NCBI GenBank assembly: GCA_964236735.1
Contig: CAXSFM010000007.1
Coordinates: forward strand, 62,001 to 126,000
Direction of reading: 5' to 3'
Length of the DNA: 64,000 bases
Source of the DNA: JAIVJG01 sp964236735
GTDB taxonomy: Bacteria; Acidobacteriota; Blastocatellia; Pyrinomonadales; Pyrinomonadaceae
Shown here piece by piece: positions 43,461 through 52,242 of the stretch. The notes under the pieces are model-generated. The model ran no database searches. It was not told the DNA's origin and saw only the letters and a list, made by a program, of their open reading frames with translations. The position numbers and the translations under genes were made by a program. Within the stretch, counting starts at the first letter, position 1. Each line of letters starts with the position of its first letter.

Positions 43461-46133
43461 TTACTCGCTTGACTTGCCCGCGGCTTTGAAATTATCGAGA
43501 TTGCCGCGTCTGAGAAACATCCTGTCGAAGATGTGCAGGTGCAGGCGCGCCAGCCAACAGCCGAGCGCGGCCATAACGATGCCGATAAGGATGCGAATCA
43601 GCGTGCTGCGAAACTGCACGACACGCATAAAGTTCTTGCCGAACAACATCGTTGCGACCTGCGTCAGAATAAACGTCAGGAGCGAGATGCCGATAGCGCC
43701 GAGCGTGATGGACTGAAGAATGAGGCTATCGTGATAGCGGATGAAAGCGAAAATTATGAGCAGCGCGAGCGTCATGCCGATCAAGCCGGCGAGGATTTTC
43801 AGAGGAGTCGAGAGCAGCCAAACTTTGAAAGCGATGTTGTTGCTCACGCTTAAAAGTTTCTCCACATGCCTGACCTGCTTGCCCTGTATCCTCATGCCGT
43901 TTTCGACTTCGAGGAATTTCCACGCCTCGGGCTTGGCGGGTTCGTCGAATCCCTCGACGCATTTTTTGTCGAAGGCTTGCTCGGTCACGCGGTAACCGCT
44001 TGTCATCAGCGTGTAAGCCTCGACATCCGAGAAGGAATCGAGGTCGGTGCGAATGGCGGCCAACTGTCTCTGTATCTTCTTCGAGACGCCGTAATTCGTG
44101 AGCGGCCCGCGACGATAGATGGGGCGCGCGTCGTCGGAAGCATCGAAGGGGTCTTCGCAATCAACCCAGTCAATCGGATCAACGTCGAGATCGGACTTGA
44201 GATGCACGAACATGAAACCGCGCAGCAAGGCCGAACGTTTGCGCGCGTCCAACTCGTCATATTGCGCCGCGCGCACGCGCGCCTGCACGATGTCGAGTGA
44301 GCGCAGCGGCACGCCTAAGAGTCCCTTGCTCGGATTATCCTGCGAACCCATCTGGCCGCTCGCGTCGCTGATGAGAACGACGTTGCAGTCCTGCTCCAGC
44401 AATCCGCCGACGCCCTGATTGTCGCAGGTGCCGCCGTCCACGAGCCGCACGGTGCGTTCAGGGAAGAGTCCCTCGATTGATAACGGCTCGAACAATCCGG
44501 GCACGCACGAAGAGGCGGCGACGGCATAGCCAAGACGTATCTTTTTGTGATTGTCGGGAGCTTCCGCGTAGTACATGCGACGGTAGCGGTCGTTGCCGTC
44601 AATCGCGCTGTCAATGCCGGCGGGCGGCTCGCCCATCCACGCGGCGGTGAATTGCCAGGTGTGGCCTGTGTTGAGCGACGCGGCGTTGAGAATCAAGATC
44701 GGCGCTTTCGCCAGACGCTCCCAGTTTCCATCCTTGGGCGAGAAATTCGTCTCGCCCACAGGGTTGATGTACAGATTGTTCAGCCAACGCTCTTTGTCGC
44801 CTTCGTTATCCTTGACGCGCGAGAAAATGTCGCGCTCGTAGAGTTCGCCCGCGCGCATCGTGCGCGAGTAGCCGGGCAGAAAAATCATCTTGAGGTTGGT
44901 GGTAAATTCGGCGGCGACGCGCACCCGGACGTTCGTCTTGACGCCGTCGAGGAAATCGTCCTGAATGCGCTTGATGATCTCGATGTAATCTTCGCGCGTG
45001 ATGTCTGCGTCGGCCTTCGTTTGAAGGAGTTGGCGCACTTCGAGATAGTAATGCGCGCCGATGATCGAGCCGCCGGAGACGCACGAGAGAACTTCGACGC
45101 GGCGCAGCACGTCGAGCTCGGCAAGTTTCGCGAGTACTCCGATATGATAGAGCGAGGCGCGGAAGCCTCCGCCCGACAGTCCCAATCCGATCTTGCCAAT
45201 AAATGCGCTTCTGATGGCTGCCGTGCGTCCGCCGAGGAAATTGTTCAGAGCTTGCCAGGCAGGGGAGTGTTCAAGCGTCGTTTCGTCTGTGTCCGGCGGA
45301 CTTTGCAGGCGCGCAAGCGCGGCGAGTTGTCGAATAGTTGATTCGTATTCCCACCTCTGAGGCGGCGCTATTTCCATCCCTGTGCGCAGCCAATAGACGG
45401 CCAGATCGTAGTAGCCTTTGTAGTTTTTGTGAGTCTTGTCCTTCTCATCGTAACGCCCCAGCCCGAAATAGGCTTCCGCGACCGTGCTGTAAAACCACCA
45501 TTGGCTGACGAGCCAATCGGGCGGATTCTCCTCTTTGATGATGGGCGCAATGTTGTTGATGATGTCTTCGCGAATCCACTTGGCGCGCACGCGGCGTCTG
45601 CCTGCGCTCAAGGAATTCATACTGGCCTTGTCTGCTTCCTGTTCTTCCTGATGCGCCAGCAGGTCGAGGACGTAGGCGGCGTTGATGCCCGTGTAACCCT
45701 GATCACTCTTCACTCCTTCGGCGTACCCGCGCAGGTAATAAAAGAGCGAGCGTTCGAGTTGCTGACGCTGCCCGTCAACCTCCCACTTGCGTTTGTAGAT
45801 GGCTCCGGTGATGCCGAGCGTCTCCTGATCTTTTGTCGTGGAGAGGTCTTCGCACGAGCGCAGAAGTTCGAGCGCGCGGTCGAGGCGGAGATCGGCGGGC
45901 AAATCCATGTCCTTGTAGGTGCAGACAGCGGCCTTCTGATGGATTTTGACCCTGAGCTTGTAGTCGTCGTTGATGCTCGGCTCGATGATCGCGCGGCCAA
46001 GAATGCGGCGCGCGAGGGTGAAGGATTTTTCCCCCATCAATTCTTTGGCGAGCGCGAGCATCTCTGTGGGTTCGAGCGCGGACTTGCCTTGCAGGATGAG
46101 TTGCGCTTGCTTAACGTATTGGCTTTGAGTCAT
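43461..46133 (-). CDS. TPR (TRAFs-binding-like)-patatin phospholipase-membrane protein
   Basis: An 890-aa protein; the ATG at 46133 is preferred (GAAAGG upstream). Residues about 1-300 form helical repeats containing GITGAIYKRKWE and GYTGINAAYVLDLLA. This pattern matches the MAP3K TRAFs-binding/TPR-S repeats found N-terminal to effector domains in bacterial conflict systems. A patatin domain follows: GLSGGGFRAS (about 317-326), nucleophile motif CVSGGS (Ser near 353, with Cys for the usual first Gly), and the Asp of VRLVDGGTCDNQGV (near 566). The C-terminal part has about four transmembrane helices (735-870). It would hydrolyse membrane lipids under control of the repeat sensor. It stands alone, with no synthase, NLR or TIR neighbour. 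Upstream lies divergent yceH. Confidence 0.8.
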   Translation of the reverse strand: MTQSQYVKQAQLILQGKSALEPTEMLALAKELMGEKSFTLARRILGRAIIEPSINDDYKLRVKIHQKAAVCTYKDMDLPADLRLDRALELLRSCEDLSTTKDQETLGITGAIYKRKWEVDGQRQQLERSLFYYLRGYAEGVKSDQGYTGINAAYVLDLLAHQEEQEADKASMNSLSAGRRRVRAKWIREDIINNIAPIIKEENPPDWLVSQWWFYSTVAEAYFGLGRYDEKDKTHKNYKGYYDLAVYWLRTGMEIAPPQRWEYESTIRQLAALARLQSPPDTDETTLEHSPAWQALNNFLGGRTAAIRSAFIGKIGLGLSGGGFRASLYHIGVLAKLAELDVLRRVEVLSCVSGGSIIGAHYYLEVRQLLQTKADADITREDYIEIIKRIQDDFLDGVKTNVRVRVAAEFTTNLKMIFLPGYSRTMRAGELYERDIFSRVKDNEGDKERWLNNLYINPVGETNFSPKDGNWERLAKAPILILNAASLNTGHTWQFTAAWMGEPPAGIDSAIDGNDRYRRMYYAEAPDNHKKIRLGYAVAASSCVPGLFEPLSIEGLFPERTVRLVDGGTCDNQGVGGLLEQDCNVVLISDASGQMGSQDNPSKGLLGVPLRSLDIVQARVRAAQYDELDARKRSALLRGFMFVHLKSDLDVDPIDWVDCEDPFDASDDARPIYRRGPLTNYGVSKKIQRQLAAIRTDLDSFSDVEAYTLMTSGYRVTEQAFDKKCVEGFDEPAKPEAWKFLEVENGMRIQGKQVRHVEKLLSVSNNIAFKVWLLSTPLKILAGLIGMTLALLIIFAFIRYHDSLILQSITLGAIGISLLTFILTQVATMLFGKNFMRVVQFRSTLIRILIGIVMAALGCWLARLHLHIFDRMFLRRGNLDNFKAAGKSSE

Positions 46134-46397
46134 CTTCGTGGTGCGCCTTTCAAGCTTTCGCTTGGGTGATGGATGAAGTGTGAATGTTGAGCTTGTAGCC
46201 GGGACTGTAACGTCAATCAAAGACGCGAGGTCGCTTCCGGTTTGAAGACGTGTCGTGAGAACAACGACGGCAAAGTTCAGGACGCTGTGGCTTATACACT
46301 TGACTGCCGAATTGTGTCAATGAAATTCTGGGAACGCGCGAGGATTGGGAACGAGCGTGTGCTGCGCGGCCAATTCAGGCGGAGGAATGAACAGACT

Positions 46398-47075
46398 GTG
46401 GACTCCTTATTGAATGACATCGAAGTGCGCGTCGTCGCGGCGCTCGTCGAGAAGCAGGTCACGACGCCGGAATATTATCCTCTGACCTTGAACGCGCTCA
46501 CGCACGCCTGCAACCAGACCTCGAACCGCGATCCCGTCGTCTCGTTCGATGAGGCGACGGTCACGCACGCGCTCGAAACTTTGCGCGAGAAAAATCTGGT
46601 TTATATTTTCTACGGCAGTGACAGTCGCGTGCCGAAGTACAAGCATGTAATGGCGGAGATTTTTCGACTGACCGCGCCGGAGTTGGCCGTCATGTGCGTG
46701 CTGATGCTGCGCGGCGCGCAGACCGTCGGCGAGTTGCGCGGGCGTACCGGAAGGCTCCACAATTTCGCAGACCTCGCGGAGGTCGAGTCCACGCTTGAGC
46801 TTCTGGCGCACAAAGAAGACGGCGCGCTCGTCTCCAAACTGCCGCGCCAGCCCGGCAGAAAAGAAGCGCGCTACGCGCATCTGCTGGCGGGTGAAATCGT
46901 CGTCGAGACGGAAGAGAGTCGCGCCGCACCGCGCACGGAAACTGCCGCGCACGAAGTTCGCGCTGGCGGCGTACATGACAGGCACGCGCAACTCGCGTCG
47001 GAAGTTGAGAGTTTGAGAAGTGAGATCGCAGAGTTGCGGCAACAATTCGATGAGTTCAAAAAACAGTTTGAGTAA
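46398..47075 (+). CDS. YceH family protein (DUF480)
   Basis: A 225-aa protein when started at GTG 46398, which matches the normal family length; a GGAGGA lies 12 bases upstream. An in-frame ATG far upstream would add about 50 non-conserved residues. Two winged-helix halves are seen: RVVAALVEKQVTTPEYYPLTLNALTHACNQTSNRDPVV and the second, ELAVMCVLMLRGAQTVGELRGRTGRLHNF. The C-terminal 30 residues form a short coiled coil (EVESLRSEIAELRQQFDEF). The function is not established. Its 3' end overlaps the next gene by 26 nt. Confidence 0.85.
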   Translation: MDSLLNDIEVRVVAALVEKQVTTPEYYPLTLNALTHACNQTSNRDPVVSFDEATVTHALETLREKNLVYIFYGSDSRVPKYKHVMAEIFRLTAPELAVMCVLMLRGAQTVGELRGRTGRLHNFADLAEVESTLELLAHKEDGALVSKLPRQPGRKEARYAHLLAGEIVVETEESRAAPRTETAAHEVRAGGVHDRHAQLASEVESLRSEIAELRQQFDEFKKQFE

Positions 47076-47760
47076 GACGCAGATTGTTGATTCGAGAAGC
47101 GCGAAGCGGCTTCATGTAAACCGTGCAGCGTCGCGTCTCCCGCGCAACTTTTACACGCGCGAGGACACGCTGAAGGTGGCGCGTGAACTGTTGGGCAAGC
47201 GTCTCGTCGTACCCGCGCCGGACGGCGGCGATAACAGCAATAACAGCGTGGCGCGCGTCTCTGGCATCATCGTCGAAGTCGAAGCCTATCTCGGCGCGGA
47301 GGACAAAGCCGCGCATTCTTACGGAGGTCGCCGCACCCCGCGCACAGAGACGATGTATGCTCGCGGCGGCACGGCGTATGTTTTCTTCGTCTATGGAATG
47401 CACCATCAATTCAACGTCGTGTCGGGCAGCGAAGGTGTGCCGCACGCGATTCTCATTCGCGCGCTCGAACCCGCAGAGGGCATCGAACTGATGCGCGCGC
47501 GCCGTCCGTCGGCGGCGAAGACGGACAGAGATTTGACGAACGGGCCGGGCAAACTCTGTCAGGCGCTCGCCATTGACCGCAGCTACGACAAAGCGGACTT
47601 GCTCGGCGAGCGCGTGTGGCTCGAAGATGCCGGCGTGAAGTTGTCGCCCGCAGAGATCGCCTCCGGCGCGCGCATCGGCATTGACTACGCAGAGGAAGAC
47701 GCCGCGAAGCCGTGGCGGTTTTGGATTAAAGATAACGCCTATGTCAGCCGCAAAGGTTGA
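47050..47760 (+). CDS. 3-methyladenine DNA glycosylase (AAG/Mpg family)
   Basis: A 236-aa base-excision enzyme that removes alkylated purines. The conserved core starts at LPRNFYTREDTLKVARELLGK, with VEVEAYLGAEDKAAHSY (catalytic Glu), GTAYVFFVYGMHHQFNVV, and LTNGPGKLCQALAID. The first 30 residues are not conserved, so translation may begin slightly later than 47050. It overlaps yceH and is followed 26 nt later by rnz, giving a tight run. Confidence 0.92.
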   Translation: MSSKNSLSKTQIVDSRSAKRLHVNRAASRLPRNFYTREDTLKVARELLGKRLVVPAPDGGDNSNNSVARVSGIIVEVEAYLGAEDKAAHSYGGRRTPRTETMYARGGTAYVFFVYGMHHQFNVVSGSEGVPHAILIRALEPAEGIELMRARRPSAAKTDRDLTNGPGKLCQALAIDRSYDKADLLGERVWLEDAGVKLSPAEIASGARIGIDYAEEDAAKPWRFWIKDNAYVSRKG

Positions 47761-47786
47761 CGCCTGATTGAGGACAAAAAAGAGCT

Positions 47787-48758
47787 TTGCAGATTACCTT
47801 TCTCGGAACCAGCGCCGGCGTCCCGACGCGCGCGCGCAACGTGTCGGGCGTCGCCCTGCGCCTGCCGCAACGCGGCGAGATGTGGCTCTTTGATTGCGGA
47901 GAGGGCACGCAGCATCAACTGCTCCGCAGCCCGCTCAACATCAGCCAACTAACGCGCGTGCTGATCACGCACCTGCACGGCGACCACCTCTTCGGTTTGA
48001 TGGGCTTGCTCGCCACCTGCGGCATGGCGGGACATGCGGAAGGCATCGCCGTCTATGGACCGCGCGGCATCGAGCAGTACGTCCGCGAATCGGGCGAGCG
48101 CACGCAGACGCATTACTCTTATCCGCTGTCGGTGCAGACGGTCGCCGCAGGGCAAATATTCGAGGACGAAGATTTCATCGTGACCTGCGCCGCGCTCAAG
48201 CATCGCCTGCCCGCCTTCGGCTATCGCGTGACGGAGAAAGATCGTCCCGGCACATTCGATGTCGAGAGCGCGCGCGCCGCAGGTATTCCTCCCGGCCCCC
48301 TCTACGGCCAACTCAAACGCGGCGAGCGCGTGCGGTTCGCAGATGGGCGCGAGTTCGACGGCGCGGACTTTTGCGGCCCCGTGCAGGAGGGGCGCAGCGT
48401 CGTCTATTGCACCGACACGATTTATTGCGAGAGCGCGGTTAAACTCGCGCGCGGCGCGGACGTGCTCATCCACGAAGCCACGTTCGCGAGCGCGGACGAG
48501 CATCTCGCACAGCGCAGCCTGCACTCGACGGCGAAGATGGCCGCGCAAGTCGCGTCGGAGGCGAAAGTCGGGCGTCTCATCCTGACGCACTTCAGCCCGC
48601 GCTACGCCGAAGGCAACGCTATCGAGCTATCCACGCTGCTCGATGAGGCGCGCGAGATTTTTCCGCGCACGGAGTTGGCGCGCGACTTCATGTCCGTCGA
48701 AGTGTTGAGGCGCAGGCCGACGACGCATGAGCCTGATGCCGCCACCGCGCTCGACTAA
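47787..48758 (+). CDS. rnz: Ribonuclease Z
   Basis: A 323-aa metallo-beta-lactamase-fold nuclease that trims tRNA 3' ends. TTG start with AGGACAAAAAAGAG upstream. The N-terminus reads ITFLGTSAGVPTRARNVS, typical of tRNase Z. The zinc motif THLHGDH is at residues 61-67. LKHRLPAFGYR, YCTDTIY and the HEATF/AHSTAKMAAQVA-like region (here LHSTAKMAAQVA) come next, and TLTHFSPRY (here LILTHFSPRY) is near the end. Length is that of the bacterial short form. Confidence 0.93.
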   Translation: MQITFLGTSAGVPTRARNVSGVALRLPQRGEMWLFDCGEGTQHQLLRSPLNISQLTRVLITHLHGDHLFGLMGLLATCGMAGHAEGIAVYGPRGIEQYVRESGERTQTHYSYPLSVQTVAAGQIFEDEDFIVTCAALKHRLPAFGYRVTEKDRPGTFDVESARAAGIPPGPLYGQLKRGERVRFADGREFDGADFCGPVQEGRSVVYCTDTIYCESAVKLARGADVLIHEATFASADEHLAQRSLHSTAKMAAQVASEAKVGRLILTHFSPRYAEGNAIELSTLLDEAREIFPRTELARDFMSVEVLRRRPTTHEPDAATALD

Positions 48759-48947
48759 AAACGTCGTGGTGCGCGCTTGCCTTGCAGACCTCTCGCCCGT
48801 CATAGTGTCGCGCCGGGCAAGGTAAGTCTTCTGTGCAATCAAATGTTGTGTGTGATACGATGTGCCACGTTTGCAACGAACGCCGTCTGTGACTTTTGAA
48901 CGTGGCGTGTGAGAAATGCTAAACGAAAAAGATAAGGAGCGAGACTG

Positions 48948-49418
48948 ATGTCCTTCAACAAAATTATTATCGTCGGGAATCTGGGACGCGACCCTGAACT
49001 GCGTTACACGCCGCAGGGCACGGCGGTCTGCACGTTCACGATGGCGACGAACGAGCGCCGCAAGGATAAGGCGGGCGAGCAACAGGACGTGACGACGTGG
49101 TTCAAGATCAACGTCTGGGGGCGGCAGGCCGAGACCGTCTCGAAGTATCTGACGAAAGGAAGACAGGCTTACGTCGAGGGTCGCCTGCACGTTGACGAGT
49201 GGACGGACAAGGACGGCAAGACGCGCAACACGCTCGAAGTCAACGCCAGCGACGTGCACTTCATTGACGGCGGCGGCGGCGGTGGGGGCGCGGATCGCGA
49301 AGGCATCCCCGTGCGGCAGCAGCAGTCTTCATCATCGCAGGGCGGCGGTGGTGGTGGTGGCGGCTCGTCACGCGGCGGCGGCTCGCAGGATATTGAAGAC
49401 GACGAGATTCCTTTTTAG
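48948..49418 (+). CDS. ssb: Single-stranded DNA-binding protein
   Basis: A 156-aa protein with an OB-fold (residues 1-105: NKIIIVGNLGRDPELRYTPQGTAVCTFTMATNE, then WFKINVWGRQAETVSKYLTKGRQAYVEGRL). A Gly/Ser/Gln-rich linker follows, and the acidic tip DDEIPF binds partner repair proteins. A clear AAGGAG lies upstream of the ATG. It comes right before the XPB helicase gene but is separated from it by a perfect 25-bp palindrome. Confidence 0.96.
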   Translation: MSFNKIIIVGNLGRDPELRYTPQGTAVCTFTMATNERRKDKAGEQQDVTTWFKINVWGRQAETVSKYLTKGRQAYVEGRLHVDEWTDKDGKTRNTLEVNASDVHFIDGGGGGGGADREGIPVRQQQSSSSQGGGGGGGGSSRGGGSQDIEDDEIPF

Positions 49419-49437
49419 TCGTGTGCCCCTAAACTCC

Positions 49438-49494
49438 TTCGCGTCTTTGCGCCTTTGCGTGAAAGATAATCACGCAAAGGCGCAAAGACGCGAA
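49438..49494. repeat. Perfect 25-bp palindrome between ssb and the XPB helicase gene
   Basis: TTCGCGTCTTTGCGCC... (49438-49462) is the exact inverted copy of 49470-49494 around a 7-nt spacer AAGATAA. The right flank carries AAAGAAATTCATTT. A half copy lies at 20377-20403. RNA would form an extremely stable hairpin, so it may stop ssb transcription or protect the mRNA end. Confidence 0.85.
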
Positions 49495-49508
49495 AAGAAA
49501 TTCATTTG

Positions 49509-50912
49509 ATGAGTGCGACGCCGTATGTCTTGCGATTCGAGGCCGGGACGCTTTTGCTCGACGGCGCGGACTCTCCGGCGAGCGTGCCCGCGGCGTTTCG
49601 CTGGGACGAGCGCGTCGGGCGTTGGCGCGCGCCGGCGTGGGCGTACCGTCACGTCGTCAAAGATTTAATCCGCGCGAAAACTTCTTACGAAGACCGCGCG
49701 CGCCTCTATCAAGAATTCGACTTTCCCACCAAGCTCATCGCCGAGCCGCGACCTTATCAACACGAAGCGATTGCCGAATGGCAGCGTCATGCACGCAACG
49801 GCGTCGTCATTCTTCCGACCGGCGCGGGCAAAAGCCTCGTCGCGCAGATGGCGATTGAACAGGTCAAACGCTCGACGCTCGTCATCGTCCCGACGATTGA
49901 CTTGATGAACCAGTGGTACGACCTCTTGCTCTCGTGCTTTCAGGCCGAAGTCGGTCTCATCGGCGGCGGCTACTTCGAGACCGGCGCGCTCACCGTCACG
50001 ACCTACGCCTCCGCCTTTCGTTTCATGGAGCGGCTTGGCAATCAATTCGGACTGATCGTTTTTGACGAGTGCCATCATCTGCCGTCGAGCGTCTATCGCT
50101 ACGCCGCAGAGATGGCGATTGCGCCCTTCCGTCTCGGACTCACCGCGACGCCCGAGCGCGCCGACGGCGGCGACGAGTTGCTCGAAAAATTGATCGGCCC
50201 CATCGTCTTTCGACGCGAGACGCACGAACTGGCGGGTGAGTATCTGGCCGACTACAGCGTCGTGCGGCTCAACGTGCAGATGAGCGCGGAGGAGCGCGTC
50301 GCATACACACGCGAGCGTGAGATTTTCCGACGCTTCCTGCTTGAGAAGGGCATCGGTCTCAGTTCTCTGACCGGCTGGCAGATGTTCATCAGCGCGAGCG
50401 CGCGCAGTCAAGAGGGGCGGCGCGCGATGATGGCTTATCGCGAGTCGAAGCGCATCGCGCTCGGCACGGACGCGAAGCTGCGCGTATTGACCGAATTGCT
50501 TCGACGCCACAGGCGCGACCGCGTGCTGATCTTCACCGCCGAGAATGAGATGGTCTATCGCATCTCACGTCAATTTTTGATTCCCGCCATCACGCATCAG
50601 ACCGGCATCAAGGAACGTCGCGCGTGGCTCGAAGCCTTCAACAAGGGCGAAGTGCTCGCGCTCGCGACATCGAAAGTCTTGAACGAGGGCGTCAACATCC
50701 CCGCCGCCTCCGTCGCCATCATTCTCTCCGGCTCCGGCTCGACGCGCGAGCACATTCAACGTCTGGGGCGCATCCTTCGCAAGATGCCGGACAAGGAAGC
50801 GACGCTCTACGAAGTCATCACGCAGGATACGACCGAAGAGCGCATCAGCGAACGACGCGGCGCGGGCGAGCAGTTTCGTGAGAATAGAAATCAAGGCTCG
50901 TTGAAGTTGTAA
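49509..50912 (+). CDS. XPB-like DNA helicase (SF2, ERCC3 family)
   Basis: A 467-aa superfamily 2 helicase; ATG at 49509 (a TTG precedes it). Residues 1-75 form a damage-recognition-like N-terminal domain. Walker A PTGAGKS is at 103-109, DECHH at 186-190, motif III LTATPER, then QEGRRAMMA and motif VI region HIQRLGRILRKMP. The arrangement, including the short N-terminal domain, matches archaeal and bacterial XPB. It is followed 31 nt later by a Bax1-type nuclease, the known XPB partner in nucleotide excision repair. No ribosome site is evident because a palindrome lies just upstream. Confidence 0.93.
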   Translation: MSATPYVLRFEAGTLLLDGADSPASVPAAFRWDERVGRWRAPAWAYRHVVKDLIRAKTSYEDRARLYQEFDFPTKLIAEPRPYQHEAIAEWQRHARNGVVILPTGAGKSLVAQMAIEQVKRSTLVIVPTIDLMNQWYDLLLSCFQAEVGLIGGGYFETGALTVTTYASAFRFMERLGNQFGLIVFDECHHLPSSVYRYAAEMAIAPFRLGLTATPERADGGDELLEKLIGPIVFRRETHELAGEYLADYSVVRLNVQMSAEERVAYTREREIFRRFLLEKGIGLSSLTGWQMFISASARSQEGRRAMMAYRESKRIALGTDAKLRVLTELLRRHRRDRVLIFTAENEMVYRISRQFLIPAITHQTGIKERRAWLEAFNKGEVLALATSKVLNEGVNIPAASVAIILSGSGSTREHIQRLGRILRKMPDKEATLYEVITQDTTEERISERRGAGEQFRENRNQGSLKL

Positions 50913-50943
50913 GGACAAATCCGGCTCGCTTGAAATACACAAA

Positions 50944-52143
50944 ATGTTAACGGCAGACTTAGCGATGAGTTGGACGCGCGGCGAACAGATCAAGCCGCGC
51001 TACGTGAAGACTGAGGACGCGAAGCATCTTCGAGAGGCCGAAGATTTAATCAACGTCTTCATCGAACACGAAGGGCGCACGCGCGCCGCGCTCGAAGCGG
51101 AGTTGAGTGAATATGTCGGCACGGGCACGGACTACAAAATTCTGCGCGGCTTCATCAAGTTGCTGATGGATCGCTGCGAGTTCGAGACGAGCGTCGCCAT
51201 AGACCCGTCAGAGATTAGGCGCGCGCTTTTTCTCGCCGCGCGCGAAGGGCATCCAATCGTCGGAGACGCGGAGCGCACGGCTCTCGTCGAGCGCGTCGCC
51301 GTCGAACTCGCGTGCGAGCCGTCTGTCATACTTGAAGGTCTCTACGCGGACTTGCCGGAGAATCAAAAACTCACGGGCTTCGAGACATTGGGCGCGCGAG
51401 AGTTGCTCGATCTCTACAACGTCGCGCAAGCGCAGGCTCTACTCTATCGCTGCGTGCAGATGCGCCTGTGGGTCGCGCCGCAGAGCGCGGAAGGCTATCG
51501 CGAATTGTTCGGCGCGATTAAGGCTTACCGGCTCGTCCACACGATCAAGGGCAACGCGCGCGACGGTTACGAAATCAATCTCGATGGCCCCGTCTCTATC
51601 TTTCATCGCTCGCAAAAGTACGGCATCCAGATGGCGGTCTTTCTGCCCGCGCTGCTGCTCTGCTCAAACTGGCGGATGCGCGCGGAGATTACTGCGAAGT
51701 TCGGCCACACAGCCTTCTTTGAGTTGACGAGCGAGCAGACGCAACTGCGCTCGCATTATCTGAGCGTGAAGAATTACGAGAATCCGGCGATTGAGAAACT
51801 ATCGGAAGCGTGGGCGCGTGCCGGAAGCGCGTGGACGCTTGAGCCGAGCAGCGTCGTGATTGACTTGGGCGAAAGCGCGTTCATTCCAGACTACGTGATC
51901 CGTCATCCTTCGGGGCGCGACGTATTTCTCGAAGTGCTCGGCTTCTGGACGCCAGACCATTTGCGCGCGCGTCTCAAAGAGTTCGAGCACGCGCGCTTTC
52001 GACATTTCATCATCGCTGCATGGGAGGATTTGCGCGGGACGCGCGACCCCATGACCACCATCCCGCCGCACACCATCGTCTTCAAGAGCAAACTCGACCC
52101 GGTCATCGTGGAGTTGATGGCCGACAAACTCGTCGCGGACTAG
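50944..52143 (+). CDS. Bax1-like nuclease (DUF790), XPB partner
   Basis: A 399-aa protein with the DUF790 opening MLTADLAMSWTRGEQIKPRY. Helical N-terminal and central domains (LRGFIKLLMDRCEFE, LYNVAQAQALLYRC) are followed by a PD-(D/E)xK nuclease core: VVIDLGESAFIPDYVI with the Asp, then DVFLEVLGFW with the Glu. In Bax1 the usual Lys is replaced as here. In archaea Bax1 nicks the DNA bubble opened by XPB. Here the two genes are adjacent and co-oriented, so they should form one repair unit. No further nucleotide excision genes (uvrABC) are in this window. Confidence 0.88.
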   Translation: MLTADLAMSWTRGEQIKPRYVKTEDAKHLREAEDLINVFIEHEGRTRAALEAELSEYVGTGTDYKILRGFIKLLMDRCEFETSVAIDPSEIRRALFLAAREGHPIVGDAERTALVERVAVELACEPSVILEGLYADLPENQKLTGFETLGARELLDLYNVAQAQALLYRCVQMRLWVAPQSAEGYRELFGAIKAYRLVHTIKGNARDGYEINLDGPVSIFHRSQKYGIQMAVFLPALLLCSNWRMRAEITAKFGHTAFFELTSEQTQLRSHYLSVKNYENPAIEKLSEAWARAGSAWTLEPSSVVIDLGESAFIPDYVIRHPSGRDVFLEVLGFWTPDHLRARLKEFEHARFRHFIIAAWEDLRGTRDPMTTIPPHTIVFKSKLDPVIVELMADKLVAD

Positions 52144-52242
52144 ACATCTCAAACGCTTTGCCTCCGGCCTTGTGGTTTTTCGTCCTTCCCCGCGCCGCCT
52201 GTTATAATGCCTGCACTCGAAACAACACGACGAGGATAACCA

